Notes: generated from the letters alone by a model not told the origin. A DNA stretch of 49,477 nt from a bacterium (GCA_021800805.1 JAJYYR010000006.1:1-49477), one strand, 5' to 3'; positions 30,949-39,649 are shown, counted from the first letter of the stretch. Numbers and translations are program-made.

Positions 30949-31189
30949 TATTTTTTTCTTTAGACTTCTTCTCTAATGCTTCAACGATTCTTTGCGTGTT
31001 TCTCGATGTAATATAATTACTAAACAATGATTTACCAATAAAACCCATATTATCGATTTCATTGTCGAGAAAACTTTTGTCATCTTTATTTTCCTTATGA
31101 TAATTAGGATTATGCAGCGCTCTGGATATCGCAACAAATCCAAGAACGGCAAATAAAATAAGCAAAAAAAATATAAGAAAAGTTAGCAT
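30929..31189 (-). CDS. Small membrane protein, unknown
   Basis: 86 residues with one N-terminal membrane helix (LTFLIFFLLILFAVLGFVAI) and a charged soluble tail. The ribosome site is GGGGGGCTAAA. It overlaps the replication-relaxation-like gene, so coupled expression is likely. No family recognised. Confidence 0.55.
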   Translation of the reverse strand: MLTFLIFFLLILFAVLGFVAISRALHNPNYHKENKDDKSFLDNEIDNMGFIGKSLFSNYITSRNTQRIVEALEKKSKEKNNDIADK

Positions 31190-31263
31190 TTTAGCCCCCC
31201 CTTTTTTGTTTGTATAATATTTATATTAAATATACCATATGATTTAAAATGTTAAAAATATTT

Positions 31264-34128
31264 TTATTTATCAGGTTCCGGATATTTAACATTAGACGGC
31301 GAATACGTGCTTAATTGAGATGCCGTAGGTTGTCCCTTAAATGTAATAGAACCTACATGTAAATTATAACCGCTGTTGGAACCAGCGTGCGTAAATATAT
31401 CGTAAACAGGACGTCCAACCCATCCGCCGGTTGTAGTAAAAGGATTTACGCCGCCAGACCCTGTCGCGCCTATACTCGGCAAAGGAAGATTGTAAGCATT
31501 ATTAGCCGCATTATGTAAATTAGCATAATCGCCGCCGTTATTGTTAAAATTGCTGTTAATTACGCCATTAGTATTTTTTACCAAACCAGATATATTTCCG
31601 GGAACCGAAGATGTCGCCGCATAAAGACCTGTTTTTCCTTGCCCAATGCCAGTCCTTACTCCTGAAATCATTGCGCTTTTATCTCCAAAATTTGCCATTT
31701 GCCGCAATACCGGAGCCATAGTAGATAAATGTTTGGAATCGGTAACGAAATTTGAAAACTGTCCGACAAAACTGGCGAGACCGCCGCCGCCTGTATGCGT
31801 GGCGTTCAAAAATGCCGGCGTTACGCCTCCTGCAACTCCCATCGTTCCGCTTTGCACCTCTCCGAGTTCCTGCTTTAAATCTTTAATTTTAGACTCCGTT
31901 TGCTCTAACTTATTAACTTCGCTCAATTCATGCCTTGCATCGCTGCTTATACCCGCAATATGTTTACTCGCTATAGTCGCTAAATCCTGATGCAGCGTGC
32001 CTGTATTCCGGGCAACGCCGGAAGCCGTCGCCGTTGTATGAGCCGAATTGACGGAATGGCTGCCCATCGTGCTAACGCTGGCGCCCATTCCATATAATTT
32101 AACTCCAGCACTTGCTTGTTTATCGACAGTATTACTTTTAGCAACTGACGTATTATGTCCGCTCTTCGTTGAATTAAAAACCTTAACGGTTTCTATATGC
32201 CCAGAAGCGGAAGTATTGCCATGCGAAGCTTCATATTTATTATATCTGTTTATAATGCTGTCGGAAGCTTTAGTAACGGATTGAGCCCTGCTGTCTAATT
32301 CTCTTTCTTCATGCGTTAAGTTGGTTTTAATATCAGTTTCCAATGCTTTTCTCTCGTTAGCGCTCATATTAGCCGAAGCGCTTACGAAGCCCCACTGTCC
32401 GTTAGAACCTTTTTCTAAAGTAGCAGTATTACTTCCCGCTTGGACAGACGCATATTCATGCCCTCCGCTTTCATAGGTATTTACTTTCATACCGTCGATT
32501 ATCTGCTCTCCGGTTTTTGCGCCGTGCTCGTTTGTAAAATTTCTCGCCCTATATCCCGTATTTTGAACGTTTGTAACATTCGTCGCATTCGCAAGATAAT
32601 TATTGTCTTTAATCTGCCCCGCCGTCATATTGCCCATTCCCGCATCCGCTCCTTTAACGGAAGCGTTTTTAGATATAGCGCTGTCCATACTTCCGACTAC
32701 GCTTGTAACGGCGTAACTTGAGCCCGAAGCTATCATATAAGCAACCATAGGAACCGACCATGAAAAATAACCCATCCAAGACAAGGATTCGGCAAGAAAA
32801 GTATTCACGCTTCCGCTTCCGGAAACGGAATAGCCCAACCCCGCAATTGGCAAATATTTTGCCTGAATTATAAGCTGCGTTATATAATTAAATATTGCGG
32901 TTAAAGACGGCCAAATAGTTATCATAATCATAAGCTGAAATAAAAGTTTTAGATAAGATATGCCCATATGCGTTATTATGAGAATAAAAATAATAACGGA
33001 AGCGCCGAGTAAAATCGCTTCGAATATGCCGAAAACTATAGGCATATATTGGCCCGCAAGTATGCCGGATTCCATCATGCCGGTTTCCGTAGAAACCTCT
33101 CCGGTTCCTGTCGCAACGGCTAAAGACGAAGCGTTTGAACCTGAAGCCTGAGCCATTTTCAGAATTGCCGGAGCGTACATATTAACGCCTATAGCCTGCA
33201 TAAGCTGAGCCTGACCGCCCTGCTGCATATTAAATATATAAGGATTAACCGCGCCTATGGCATTTGCTAAATCTGAAAAGGAAGCCATTTGCAAACCGCC
33301 CGCTATTTCCGGACCGGCGTCATTAGTTATATAATCCTGAACGGCGGTTTGAAGCCAAGTGGTTTCCTGAGAACAAGTGGTCGTAATTCCGCCGGGGTCG
33401 CTTTGACCTGAAGCTATTTCAGTAACGGAATTAGCAGAAGTACCTGAATACCAAGTAGTCAGTATATTTGCTCCAAAACCTCCGGTATAAGTGCTCATAA
33501 CCTGCCAGATACTGTTTGCGGCGTTGGAATTGTAAGTTTGCGATGCCGTATCGGTTGCGTCTCCCGCGCCTAAAAGTTCGGAAACGTCTAAATAACCGGC
33601 CGATATTCCGGGCGCAACGCAGTTAGAAATATACTGGTTATAATCCTGATAAAGATAAGAATTTGATGTTGAAATAGTTGCGTCGTCTGCTTGCTGTATT
33701 ATTGAAACGCCTAATCCTTCCGAGAGCATATTATCGCCAGCAGGAACCGAAAAGTCATTAGTAAAGTCTTCGGCAAGCCCGTATTGCAAAGTCGTAAAAT
33801 CTGACCATAAAACGGCTATTCCCCATGGAACGTTGCTTATCGGCTGAGCATTAGTCGGCGCTGCGGGGTTTGCAACGTCGTTTATAATAACGGTTGTCTG
33901 ATTATAGACAAGAGCCGTAAGTATTATGGCAAAAACTATAAAATACTTAGCTGTAGAAACAAGCGAATGCTGGTGATATATCGTAACCCTTGCGGCGTAA
34001 TAAATTACCGCTATCATCGCTAATATGGTTAGCAACACTGCGATGTTGTTGTTTTTAAAAAATAAGGCTATCGCCTGAAACATTCCGTATAGCAGATAGC
34101 CGTTGCCGAAAGCGTAAATTGTATACAT
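31264..34128 (-). CDS. traG: TraG-like conjugal transfer membrane protein
   Basis: 954 residues, close to F-plasmid TraG (about 940). The N-terminal half carries several membrane helices (AVLLTILAMIAVIYYAARVT, a helix near 65-85, and three between about 365 and 470) separated by a large Thr/Ser/Asn-rich extracytoplasmic loop. The C-terminal 450 residues are hydrophilic, Ser/Thr/Gly-rich and soluble. In F-type systems TraG's membrane part aids pilus assembly and mating-pair stabilisation, and the C-terminal part acts in entry exclusion partner recognition. With TraU nearby the assignment is firm, although other F-type T4SS genes are not seen. Confidence 0.82.
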   Translation of the reverse strand: MYTIYAFGNGYLLYGMFQAIALFFKNNNIAVLLTILAMIAVIYYAARVTIYHQHSLVSTAKYFIVFAIILTALVYNQTTVIINDVANPAAPTNAQPISNVPWGIAVLWSDFTTLQYGLAEDFTNDFSVPAGDNMLSEGLGVSIIQQADDATISTSNSYLYQDYNQYISNCVAPGISAGYLDVSELLGAGDATDTASQTYNSNAANSIWQVMSTYTGGFGANILTTWYSGTSANSVTEIASGQSDPGGITTTCSQETTWLQTAVQDYITNDAGPEIAGGLQMASFSDLANAIGAVNPYIFNMQQGGQAQLMQAIGVNMYAPAILKMAQASGSNASSLAVATGTGEVSTETGMMESGILAGQYMPIVFGIFEAILLGASVIIFILIITHMGISYLKLLFQLMIMITIWPSLTAIFNYITQLIIQAKYLPIAGLGYSVSGSGSVNTFLAESLSWMGYFSWSVPMVAYMIASGSSYAVTSVVGSMDSAISKNASVKGADAGMGNMTAGQIKDNNYLANATNVTNVQNTGYRARNFTNEHGAKTGEQIIDGMKVNTYESGGHEYASVQAGSNTATLEKGSNGQWGFVSASANMSANERKALETDIKTNLTHEERELDSRAQSVTKASDSIINRYNKYEASHGNTSASGHIETVKVFNSTKSGHNTSVAKSNTVDKQASAGVKLYGMGASVSTMGSHSVNSAHTTATASGVARNTGTLHQDLATIASKHIAGISSDARHELSEVNKLEQTESKIKDLKQELGEVQSGTMGVAGGVTPAFLNATHTGGGGLASFVGQFSNFVTDSKHLSTMAPVLRQMANFGDKSAMISGVRTGIGQGKTGLYAATSSVPGNISGLVKNTNGVINSNFNNNGGDYANLHNAANNAYNLPLPSIGATGSGGVNPFTTTGGWVGRPVYDIFTHAGSNSGYNLHVGSITFKGQPTASQLSTYSPSNVKYPEPDK

Positions 34129-34158
34129 AAAAACTCCTTATTTTTTACAATAAAACAC

Positions 34159-34452
34159 CTAATAATATATATCATCTTTGTTTTTTAACTTTAAGTGTAA
34201 TTCAAAATCTTTTATTTTGATTAAAATTATAAAATATAAAGTAAAACTTACTGAAAATATATAAAAAATAAGCAATGGCAAATCATAAATAGTAATAAAT
34301 TTAGGTAAAATCTGCCAATCCCATTTCGTAATTCCAACCAAAATTGCCAAAAGTGTTAGATTAACTAAAAAAATATAGAAAAAAATATTTTTAAAAATAT
34401 ATAAAATATTAATATATTTCTTGTGCTTATCCAAAAATTCATTTAACATCAT
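34159..34452 (-). CDS. Two-helix membrane protein, unknown
   Basis: 97 residues with two long hydrophobic segments (residues about 22-42 and 60-80) and a charged tail ending KNKDDIYY. It sits 30 bp upstream of the traG start and probably belongs to the transfer operon. No family recognised. Confidence 0.55.
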   Translation of the reverse strand: MMLNEFLDKHKKYINILYIFKNIFFYIFLVNLTLLAILVGITKWDWQILPKFITIYDLPLLIFYIFSVSFTLYFIILIKIKDFELHLKLKNKDDIYY

Positions 34453-34482
34453 CTACCTCCATCTAAAAATTAAGGGTTATAA

Positions 34483-34632
34483 TTATAATTTCCAGCCAGT
34501 CCATATTGTGATAGCGAACTTAAATAGAATCTGCACTATCGTAATAATAACGCTAATAAATTTATAATTATTTTTAATTAAATTTACGATATACGGAGCA
34601 TATTTAAAATATCTTTTATGAATATATTTCAT
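34483..34632 (-). CDS. 49-residue membrane protein, short paralogue of 35757-36047
   Basis: The frame begins MKYIHKRYFKYAPYIVNLIK, then has one hydrophobic segment. The N-terminus matches the layout of the protein at 35757-36047 (MKYVSKKMYDKAHIIVPHIR): MKY, a basic helix, then a membrane helix preceded by NNYK/NHYK. The two are probably duplicates flanking traU. No strong ribosome site is visible, so the start is tentative. Confidence 0.45.
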   Translation of the reverse strand: MKYIHKRYFKYAPYIVNLIKNNYKFISVIITIVQILFKFAITIWTGWKL

Positions 34633-34740
34633 CTAAAATTAATAGCTCGGATACCCTATCTATAAAGTCGGGGATTAGAACTATCCTCATAGTTTTAAAA
34701 GTTTCAATAAGCTTTAATCAGTATGTGCCCCTTCCACAAA

Positions 34741-35784
34741 CTAAAACGCACAGCAGTCTTGTTCGGTAAATGTCGTAAATACGTAATTACCGCCCAAAGC
34801 GGGTAAATCTTTTAACATCGACCAAACAATACCGGTCTGCCCTATAGGCTGGACTACCGGTTCCGGCACGGGCATCGATAAATCATATCTTACAGCAGAT
34901 TTTATCCATATAGGGTCTGGATAATCCTGACATACGCCCATATAAGTAGGCGGACCTACGGTGCCGAATTGATCCAGATATTGGTGCATTAAAAACTGCG
35001 TCTTGGCGGCTATTCCCGCCGCATTCTGAACTGGATCGTTTGAACCGCCTATATCGCCGTCTATTGGAAAGACTCCGCCCCACGAACCCATACACCAGAA
35101 CATAGGGTCTAACGGCTGATAAATTTGAGCGGCGACCGAATCGGCGGCGCAAGACATCTGCGCTATGGGATTTGCAAAAAGAACGGCTTCGGGGCTTCCG
35201 AAAGTAGCCAGTATATCCGACTGCCACATAGGGTCAGGCTCGGATATAAAAGGTATATTAATATTGGAACCGAAAGGCGACTGCAGACAAATTAAATCCT
35301 GCGCCAGACCTAAAATATTTAGTATAGGAAAATTATAATAATGCGACTGGTAAAACGAATAATGCTTAGGATGTTTAGACTGGTTTCCGTAACCGTAAAC
35401 TCCGGTAGGATTAGGAATAGCTAAACCGAACGATTGAAAGCAATATGGCTGTTGCACTACTTCGGTTATATGCGCCGGTTGCCACATTGAAAAAGAAATT
35501 CCGGGGATCGGCGGAACCGGCGGCGGTAACCTCTGGCAAAGACAAAAAGGCGGCTGATAATCCTGCTCGTCTGGTATACCGGGGGCAACCGTAACGCCGC
35601 CTACCCTTATAGGAAATATCCCCGCCCAGTCAACGGACGTAAAAATTCCTGCCGGCGGTTCGGTAAAAATAGTATCTGGAAAAGGTTTACATACTCCGGC
35701 GTAAGCTTTCGAATTGAAAAAAATCAACATAAATAAAAAAAATAGGACTACAATTATTATCTTTTTTTTGATAAATTTTTGCAT
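34741..35784 (-). CDS. traU: TraU-like conjugal transfer protein
   Basis: 347 residues (F TraU is about 330). A signal peptide (IIVVLFFLFMLIFFNSKAYA, cleavage before GVC) is followed by the cysteine-rich periplasmic domain of TraU: CLCQRLPPPVPPIPGISFSM, the PISF/W-x-P-x-H region, HYSFYQSHYYNFPILNIL, and several single Cys residues (DLICLQ, MSCAAD, WCMGSWGG). TraU is needed for mating-pair stabilisation and DNA transfer in F-type T4SS. The start overlaps the preceding small gene by 28 bases. Terminal CC residues in EQDCCAF fit the disulfide-rich family. Confidence 0.9.
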   Translation of the reverse strand: MQKFIKKKIIIVVLFFLFMLIFFNSKAYAGVCKPFPDTIFTEPPAGIFTSVDWAGIFPIRVGGVTVAPGIPDEQDYQPPFCLCQRLPPPVPPIPGISFSMWQPAHITEVVQQPYCFQSFGLAIPNPTGVYGYGNQSKHPKHYSFYQSHYYNFPILNILGLAQDLICLQSPFGSNINIPFISEPDPMWQSDILATFGSPEAVLFANPIAQMSCAADSVAAQIYQPLDPMFWCMGSWGGVFPIDGDIGGSNDPVQNAAGIAAKTQFLMHQYLDQFGTVGPPTYMGVCQDYPDPIWIKSAVRYDLSMPVPEPVVQPIGQTGIVWSMLKDLPALGGNYVFTTFTEQDCCAF

Positions 35785-36047
35785 TTTTCTTGCCTCAAAA
35801 TTTCTTTATTGATATCCTTGACGTTATTTTTATTTATAGATACATGAATAAAATATAAAAATGGAAGGATTGCGGGGATTACCATATACTGCGAAAAATA
35901 AAAAATATAATAAAATGATATAAGCGCTACAGTAATTAATAATATTTGCGAAATGGTTGCAATTATCATAATTTCTTTGTAATGATTGCGGATATGCGGC
36001 ACGATGATGTGGGCTTTGTCGTACATTTTTTTGCTTACGTATTTCAT
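35757..36047 (-). CDS. Two-helix membrane protein, unknown
   Basis: 96 residues with two hydrophobic segments and a basic tail (KEILRQEKCKNLSKKR). It has an AGAGGTGAA ribosome site. Its N-terminus resembles the 49-residue protein at 34483-34632. It overlaps traU and is 4 bp from the HTH gene, so it is part of a short operon Xis-like, membrane protein, traU. Confidence 0.55.
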   Translation of the reverse strand: MKYVSKKMYDKAHIIVPHIRNHYKEIMIIATISQILLITVALISFYYIFYFSQYMVIPAILPFLYFIHVSINKNNVKDINKEILRQEKCKNLSKKR

Positions 36048-36051
36048 TTTT

Positions 36052-36390
36052 TCACCTCTTTTTGTTGTAATATCTACTGCCCCTTAAATTATTAACGTTA
36101 AAATCATTAAGATTGACGGTTTTGACTTTATTGACTTCTATAAATTTATCAATATCGTCCTTGTCAAACATTATTTTTGCACCAAGCTTTATGTGCGCTA
36201 TCTCTTTTTTAGCGACCATATCGTAAAGTTTGGTTTTTTTAATATTTAATATTTTGCAAGTTTCGCTGACTGTTAGCAGTCTTCTCTCATCCGATTCTTT
36301 CGTTTTTATTAACTTAATCTCATCGATTAAAATCGATAAAAAAGATTTAACCGCTATTCTCTCTTCATTTTCCATTAATGCGTTCTGCAT
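36052..36390 (-). CDS. Excisionase-like MerR/HTH_17 DNA-binding protein
   Basis: 112 residues. The middle has a winged-helix excisionase-type domain: LLTVSETCKILNIKKTKLYD (helix-turn-helix), then MVAKKEIAHIKLGAKIMFDKDDIDKF, where the I-x-LG-x-K-I-x-F wing is the family signature. Small proteins of this class act as excisionases or plasmid regulators. It may aid the integrase at 45.6 kb in excision, or control the transfer genes directly downstream. Ribosome site AGGGGGC. Confidence 0.78.
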   Translation of the reverse strand: MQNALMENEERIAVKSFLSILIDEIKLIKTKESDERRLLTVSETCKILNIKKTKLYDMVAKKEIAHIKLGAKIMFDKDDIDKFIEVNKVKTVNLNDFNVNNLRGSRYYNKKR

Positions 36391-36430
36391 TTTGTTGCCC
36401 CCTTTTAAAAATTAATCTTGGTAATCATCG

Positions 36431-36450
36431 GTCGAGAGCAAGCTCTCGAC
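36431..36450. repeat. Near-perfect palindrome GTCGAGAGC-AA-GCTCTCGAC
   Basis: Nine-bp arms around two A bases, between the excisionase-like gene and the iterons. A palindrome beside an iteron origin may bind a dimeric regulator, terminate transcription into the origin, or be a recombinase site. Confidence 0.6.
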
Positions 36451-36544
36451 ACCTTATTAAAACCTTTATATATTTTTATAATAATTTTAAAAACCTTTAC
36501 GATTCACCAAATCCTTTATTTATTTGCGTTTGCGGGTGTTATCT

Positions 36545-36621
36545 GCTACCTTTTCTCCTGCAAGTGCTACCTTTTCTCCTGCAAGTGCTACCTTTTCTCC
36601 TGCAAGTGCTACCTTTTCTCC
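36545..36621. repeat. Origin iterons, four 21-bp direct repeats
   Basis: GCTACCTTTTCTCCTGCAAG recurs with a 21-bp period starting at 36545, 36566, 36587 and 36608. The fourth is truncated after CTCC. They lie directly downstream of rep, and the last overlaps its 3' end. Direct repeats of about two helical turns beside a Rep_3 initiator are the normal plan for an iteron-controlled plasmid origin. The AT-rich sequence at 36460-36540 could be the melting region. Confidence 0.85.
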
Positions 36622-37505
36622 AATAGCTTATTTTTAGCTATTATCTTATTGTCATTTATAAAAAAAGCGTCGAAAATATTGATTTCTTGATTATGCTTAT
36701 TTTGATTGGTGAAATTTAGTTTTTGTTGTAAATGAAATTGGATAGCGATTGGTGTTTTTCTGTCTCTTATAATTTCGTAGTTAATTTCTATGCCTATTTT
36801 TTGAAGTTCTAAAATTGCAGGTTTAATGCATTTTGCTGTTATGTTACTGAATCTGTAGTTGCCACTAATGCCCATTAACTTTTTGAAGGTATTTATCGGT
36901 ATTCTGGGAATCTTATAGCTATTGTTATAATCAGAAATTATCTCATATAACGTCAATGAATATTTGCTTTTAAGTATTTTTTGTATTTTTAGGTCTATTT
37001 TGCAAAATGGCAGTATGTTTTCGTCCTGCCTAATTACGTCATATATTCTGTCTGGAATTTTATATATTAGTTTTTGGATTGTTTTTGTTTTTTCTGGTTT
37101 AATTTTTTTAATTGCTGGCAATAAAACAAACAGTTCTTCTTCTTCCCAGGTTTCGTTCTTGTCTTTTTTTAGAATGTTTGTGCGAACTCTTGCCTGCATT
37201 AAGTTATCAATAATTCTGTCGAGGTCGGAGTCGTTGATTTCGCGCGCATTAGCTAATTCTTTAAGATTTTTTACGTCTATCCCAAATTTGTTTTCTTTAC
37301 GGTTTAGGTAATTTCTGAAATTCCATCCAGGGTCTGCGCCGTCATATCCGTTCTGTTCCCAGTAATTGTCATCTTTATAGAAGTAGGTTTTTCTCGCATT
37401 ATATAAGAGGACATTATAGATTTTACGTTCAAGTAAAGACAGGACGCCGTCGCAGGCAATAAGAGCTGATTCCTTAAACAAAATTAAGTCTTCTTTTTTA
37501 TTCAT
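36609..37505 (-). CDS. rep: Rep_3-family plasmid replication initiator
   Basis: About 298 residues from ATG at 37503-37505 (MNKKEDLILFKESALIACDG). A frame up to 37562 adds 19 hydrophobic residues, but those codons fall on the operator, so the shorter start is preferred. The two winged-helix domains of Rep_3 proteins can be followed: VLSLLERKIYNVLLYNA in the first, and YSLTLYEIISDYNNS, IPINTFKKLMG, IKPAILELQKIGIEINYEII in the second. It would bind the adjacent iterons and open the origin. It shows that the element can exist as a replicating plasmid. Confidence 0.85.
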   Translation of the reverse strand: MNKKEDLILFKESALIACDGVLSLLERKIYNVLLYNARKTYFYKDDNYWEQNGYDGADPGWNFRNYLNRKENKFGIDVKNLKELANAREINDSDLDRIIDNLMQARVRTNILKKDKNETWEEEELFVLLPAIKKIKPEKTKTIQKLIYKIPDRIYDVIRQDENILPFCKIDLKIQKILKSKYSLTLYEIISDYNNSYKIPRIPINTFKKLMGISGNYRFSNITAKCIKPAILELQKIGIEINYEIIRDRKTPIAIQFHLQQKLNFTNQNKHNQEINIFDAFFINDNKIIAKNKLLEKR

Positions 37506-37545
37506 TTTTTTAAGAAAAATATAAATAAAATAAAGCAAAAACATT

Positions 37546-37565
37546 CCGTATAATATTATCATATG
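37546..37565 (-). promoter_or_regulatory. Operator-like site at the rep promoter
   Basis: On the minus strand CATATGATAATATTATACGG; the core ATGATAATATTAT is found again at 37667-37679 on the plus strand before the repressor gene. It contains the palindrome ATAATATTAT. One site per divergent promoter suggests a single regulator controls both. Confidence 0.55.
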
Positions 37566-37664
37566 TCATCTTTATAGTTCTGTCAAGCGATTTTTTATTA
37601 TTTTATGCTATTTTTTAATATTTTTATTATTATATATAATCTTATAATAATATCAATAACTTAT

Positions 37665-37680
37665 ATATGATAATATTATG
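37665..37680 (+). promoter_or_regulatory. Operator-like site at the repressor promoter
   Basis: ATATGATAATATTATG, 49 bases upstream of the repressor start. It matches the rep-side site in the opposite orientation. A half-like ATAATAATATCA lies at 37644-37655. Together they suggest autoregulation and control of rep. Confidence 0.55.
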
Positions 37681-37728
37681 GAATAAAAAATCCTTTAAAA
37701 CGATTTTAAAAAGTATTATAATGAATTT

Positions 37729-38487
37729 ATGAATGAAATTTATAAAGAGATAGGAGCAAAAATAAGGCTTTTACGTAAATTAAAAAACCTTACTATTGCT
37801 GATGTTGCGACTAAAATAGGAACAAATAAAACTTCTTTAACTAAATACGAATTGGGTCAAGATAGAATTTCAATAGATAATCTTTTAAAAATTAGTGAGT
37901 TTTTTAATGTCGATATAACATCTTTTTTTAAAGAAGATTCTAATAATCAAGCTTTAGATGTTAAAATTACACGAAAAAAATTAATAGGTTCTACCGGTAA
38001 AAATAATTTTTTTTATAATCCTGAACTAAATTATTCTTTTTTGTCTTTACCACGCGATCTAACTTGCTCTTTTGTTATTCAAGTTTCCGACGACTCCATG
38101 TATCCTGTCATTAAAAACAACTCTTACGCTGGCGTGTCGCCGCTTTTTTTGAATAAAAAAACAGCTGATGAATTAACTTTTTATCCCATTCAAGAAAAAA
38201 ACTTCACTCCTACTATTAATGAATTATTTGAAGGTCAATTAATACTTTTTAATTTCGCTAATGCTGGAATTTTTATTCGAAGGATTGTTGAAATTGACGG
38301 AAAAAACGATAAGATTAAGTTAGGCTCTGAAAATTCAAAACTCCCGCTTAAAACTTTCTCTTTATCAGATTTAATCAATATTAATAATCTTAAACGATTA
38401 AATCAAGAACCTTTTTTTTCCATTAAAAATATTGCAATAGATACCGTAATAGGTGAAGTTTCTTTTGTTGCACAAAGTCTTTCTTAA
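37729..38487 (+). CDS. XRE-HTH repressor with S24 (LexA/CI-like) C-terminal domain
   Basis: 252 residues. The N-terminal HTH is classic (IGAKIRLLRKLKNLTIADVA, TNKTSLTKYELGQ). The C-terminal half is an S24-like domain with the Ser motif QVSDDSMYPVIKNN and a later strand GIFIRRIVEIDG, where LexA and CI carry their catalytic Lys. Here that place reads Arg-Arg, so self-cleavage may be lost. The gene is divergent from rep, and operator-like sites sit at both promoters. It likely maintains quiescence or copy number of the element. Confidence 0.85.
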   Translation: MNEIYKEIGAKIRLLRKLKNLTIADVATKIGTNKTSLTKYELGQDRISIDNLLKISEFFNVDITSFFKEDSNNQALDVKITRKKLIGSTGKNNFFYNPELNYSFLSLPRDLTCSFVIQVSDDSMYPVIKNNSYAGVSPLFLNKKTADELTFYPIQEKNFTPTINELFEGQLILFNFANAGIFIRRIVEIDGKNDKIKLGSENSKLPLKTFSLSDLININNLKRLNQEPFFSIKNIAIDTVIGEVSFVAQSLS

Positions 38488-38571
38488 TTCTTTTTTTAAT
38501 AACTTGATTATCTTTCCGTATGGTGCTATATTTATTTTATAAAGTTATAAATTTTAAAGGTATTAAAAATT

Positions 38572-38781
38572 ATGAAAGAATCTATTAAAGCTACATTCGT
38601 GAAGGACGGTAAATGGTGGGTCGCTTATACCGATGATATCCCCGGCGCTATGACGCAGGGAAAAACCATAGAAGAAGCCGAAAAAAACCTTATAGAAGTT
38701 ATTAAGGAATTAGAAAGTTTTAAAGATGATTCGGAAATAGTCTGTGAGAAAGTTATAAACTTGCGCAAAGCTATCGCATGA
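38572..38781 (+). CDS. hicB: HicB-like antitoxin (short form)
   Basis: 69 residues with the HicB fold: ATFVKDGKWWVAYTDDIPGA (strand-strand), TQGKTIEEAEKNLIEVIKEL. There is no C-terminal DNA-binding domain, as in short HicB proteins. It overlaps hicA by 4 bases. It should neutralise the adjacent HicA and help keep the element in the population. Confidence 0.85.
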   Translation: MKESIKATFVKDGKWWVAYTDDIPGAMTQGKTIEEAEKNLIEVIKELESFKDDSEIVCEKVINLRKAIA

Positions 38782-38966
38782 AGCAAAAAGATTTAATAAG
38801 GCACCTTAAAAAACATGGGTGTATTTTTTATAAAGAAGGCGCAAACCATTCTCATTATATAAATATTAAAAATCCGTCAATAAAAGTCCCAGTTCCCCGC
38901 CATAAAGAAATTTCAGATTTTTTGGCCGTTAAGATATGCAAAGAATTAGGAATACCTGAGCCGTAA
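38778..38966 (+). CDS. hicA: HicA-like mRNA interferase toxin
   Basis: 62 residues, normal HicA size. The dsRBD-like fold shows as KDLIRHLKKHGCIFYKEGAN, then HSHYINIKNP with the catalytic-type His, and VPVPRHKEISDFLAVKICKE. HicA cleaves mRNA when free of HicB. Gene order antitoxin-toxin is one of the two usual orders. Confidence 0.88.
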   Translation: MKQKDLIRHLKKHGCIFYKEGANHSHYINIKNPSIKVPVPRHKEISDFLAVKICKELGIPEP

Positions 38967-39079
38967 AAATCCTTCCAAATTTGCGTTTTAAGGGCTTTGA
39001 TTTTTCGTTTAAATATTAAACATTAACCTTTAAATATCTAAATATTACCAAAAGATTTGATATAATAGTAATTTGATTA

Positions 39080-39649
39080 CTATATTTCAAATAATACACC
39101 TATCTTTTTAAAATATTCAAATCCAATAATTTGAGGATGATACGAAAGCCCTCCTGTTAAATCTGACGGGTGCTTTGTCACAACCAATCCCATCATATCA
39201 GGTTTTTTATGCAACATAGCGTATGTTGTAGGAAAGGTTAAATCTATAATTTCTAATGTTGGTAAGGTTAACCATGCATGTAAATTAATTTTTGCAGAGC
39301 CATAGCCAAAAGTTAAAAAATTTGCCAACTTATCTTTAGGGGTATAAAAAATTTTATCATTTTCCATAATTATATAACCTATAGTATAAAATACATCGCA
39401 TTTTAAAAAACTTTTAATTTTATCTATTAATAAATAATTAATCTGAAAACATTTAGCAAAAAAATCATCCTTACTTAAATTTAATGAGATTATTTCTTTA
39501 TTAATAAAATAAGAAATATTTTCTAATGTTTTATCTGTTAAAAATCTACTGTTATCTATTACAAATTTATGTTTTTCATTTAAAATTTCTTTCGTAAAAT
39601 TTAAAGCTTTTAAAAATTCTTTTTCGTAATCCATTACAATTTTATTCAT
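39080..39649 (-). CDS. Transglutaminase/papain-fold-like protein, unknown
   Basis: 189 residues. A Cys at the start of a helix (FAKCFQINYLLIDK), a His in a strand (INLHAWLTLPTLEII) and an Asp just after it (DLTFPTTYAM) follow the Cys-His-Asp order of transglutaminase/papain-like folds. No signal peptide. The family is not recognised with confidence. It lies alone on the minus strand between HicAB and the HEPN gene, so it may be a defence or toxin cargo gene. Confidence 0.45.
   Translation of the reverse strand: MNKIVMDYEKEFLKALNFTKEILNEKHKFVIDNSRFLTDKTLENISYFINKEIISLNLSKDDFFAKCFQINYLLIDKIKSFLKCDVFYTIGYIIMENDKIFYTPKDKLANFLTFGYGSAKINLHAWLTLPTLEIIDLTFPTTYAMLHKKPDMMGLVVTKHPSDLTGGLSYHPQIIGFEYFKKIGVLFEI

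Noticed and set aside
36545..36621. CRISPR array
   Set aside because: The repeats are 21-bp direct repeats with no unique spacers, and no cas genes are present. Iterons beside rep fit better.
36378..36690. Plus-strand frames of 82-90 codons with repeating Leu-Phe-Ser-Cys-Lys units
   Set aside because: The repetition is the translation of the iterons. No ribosome site.
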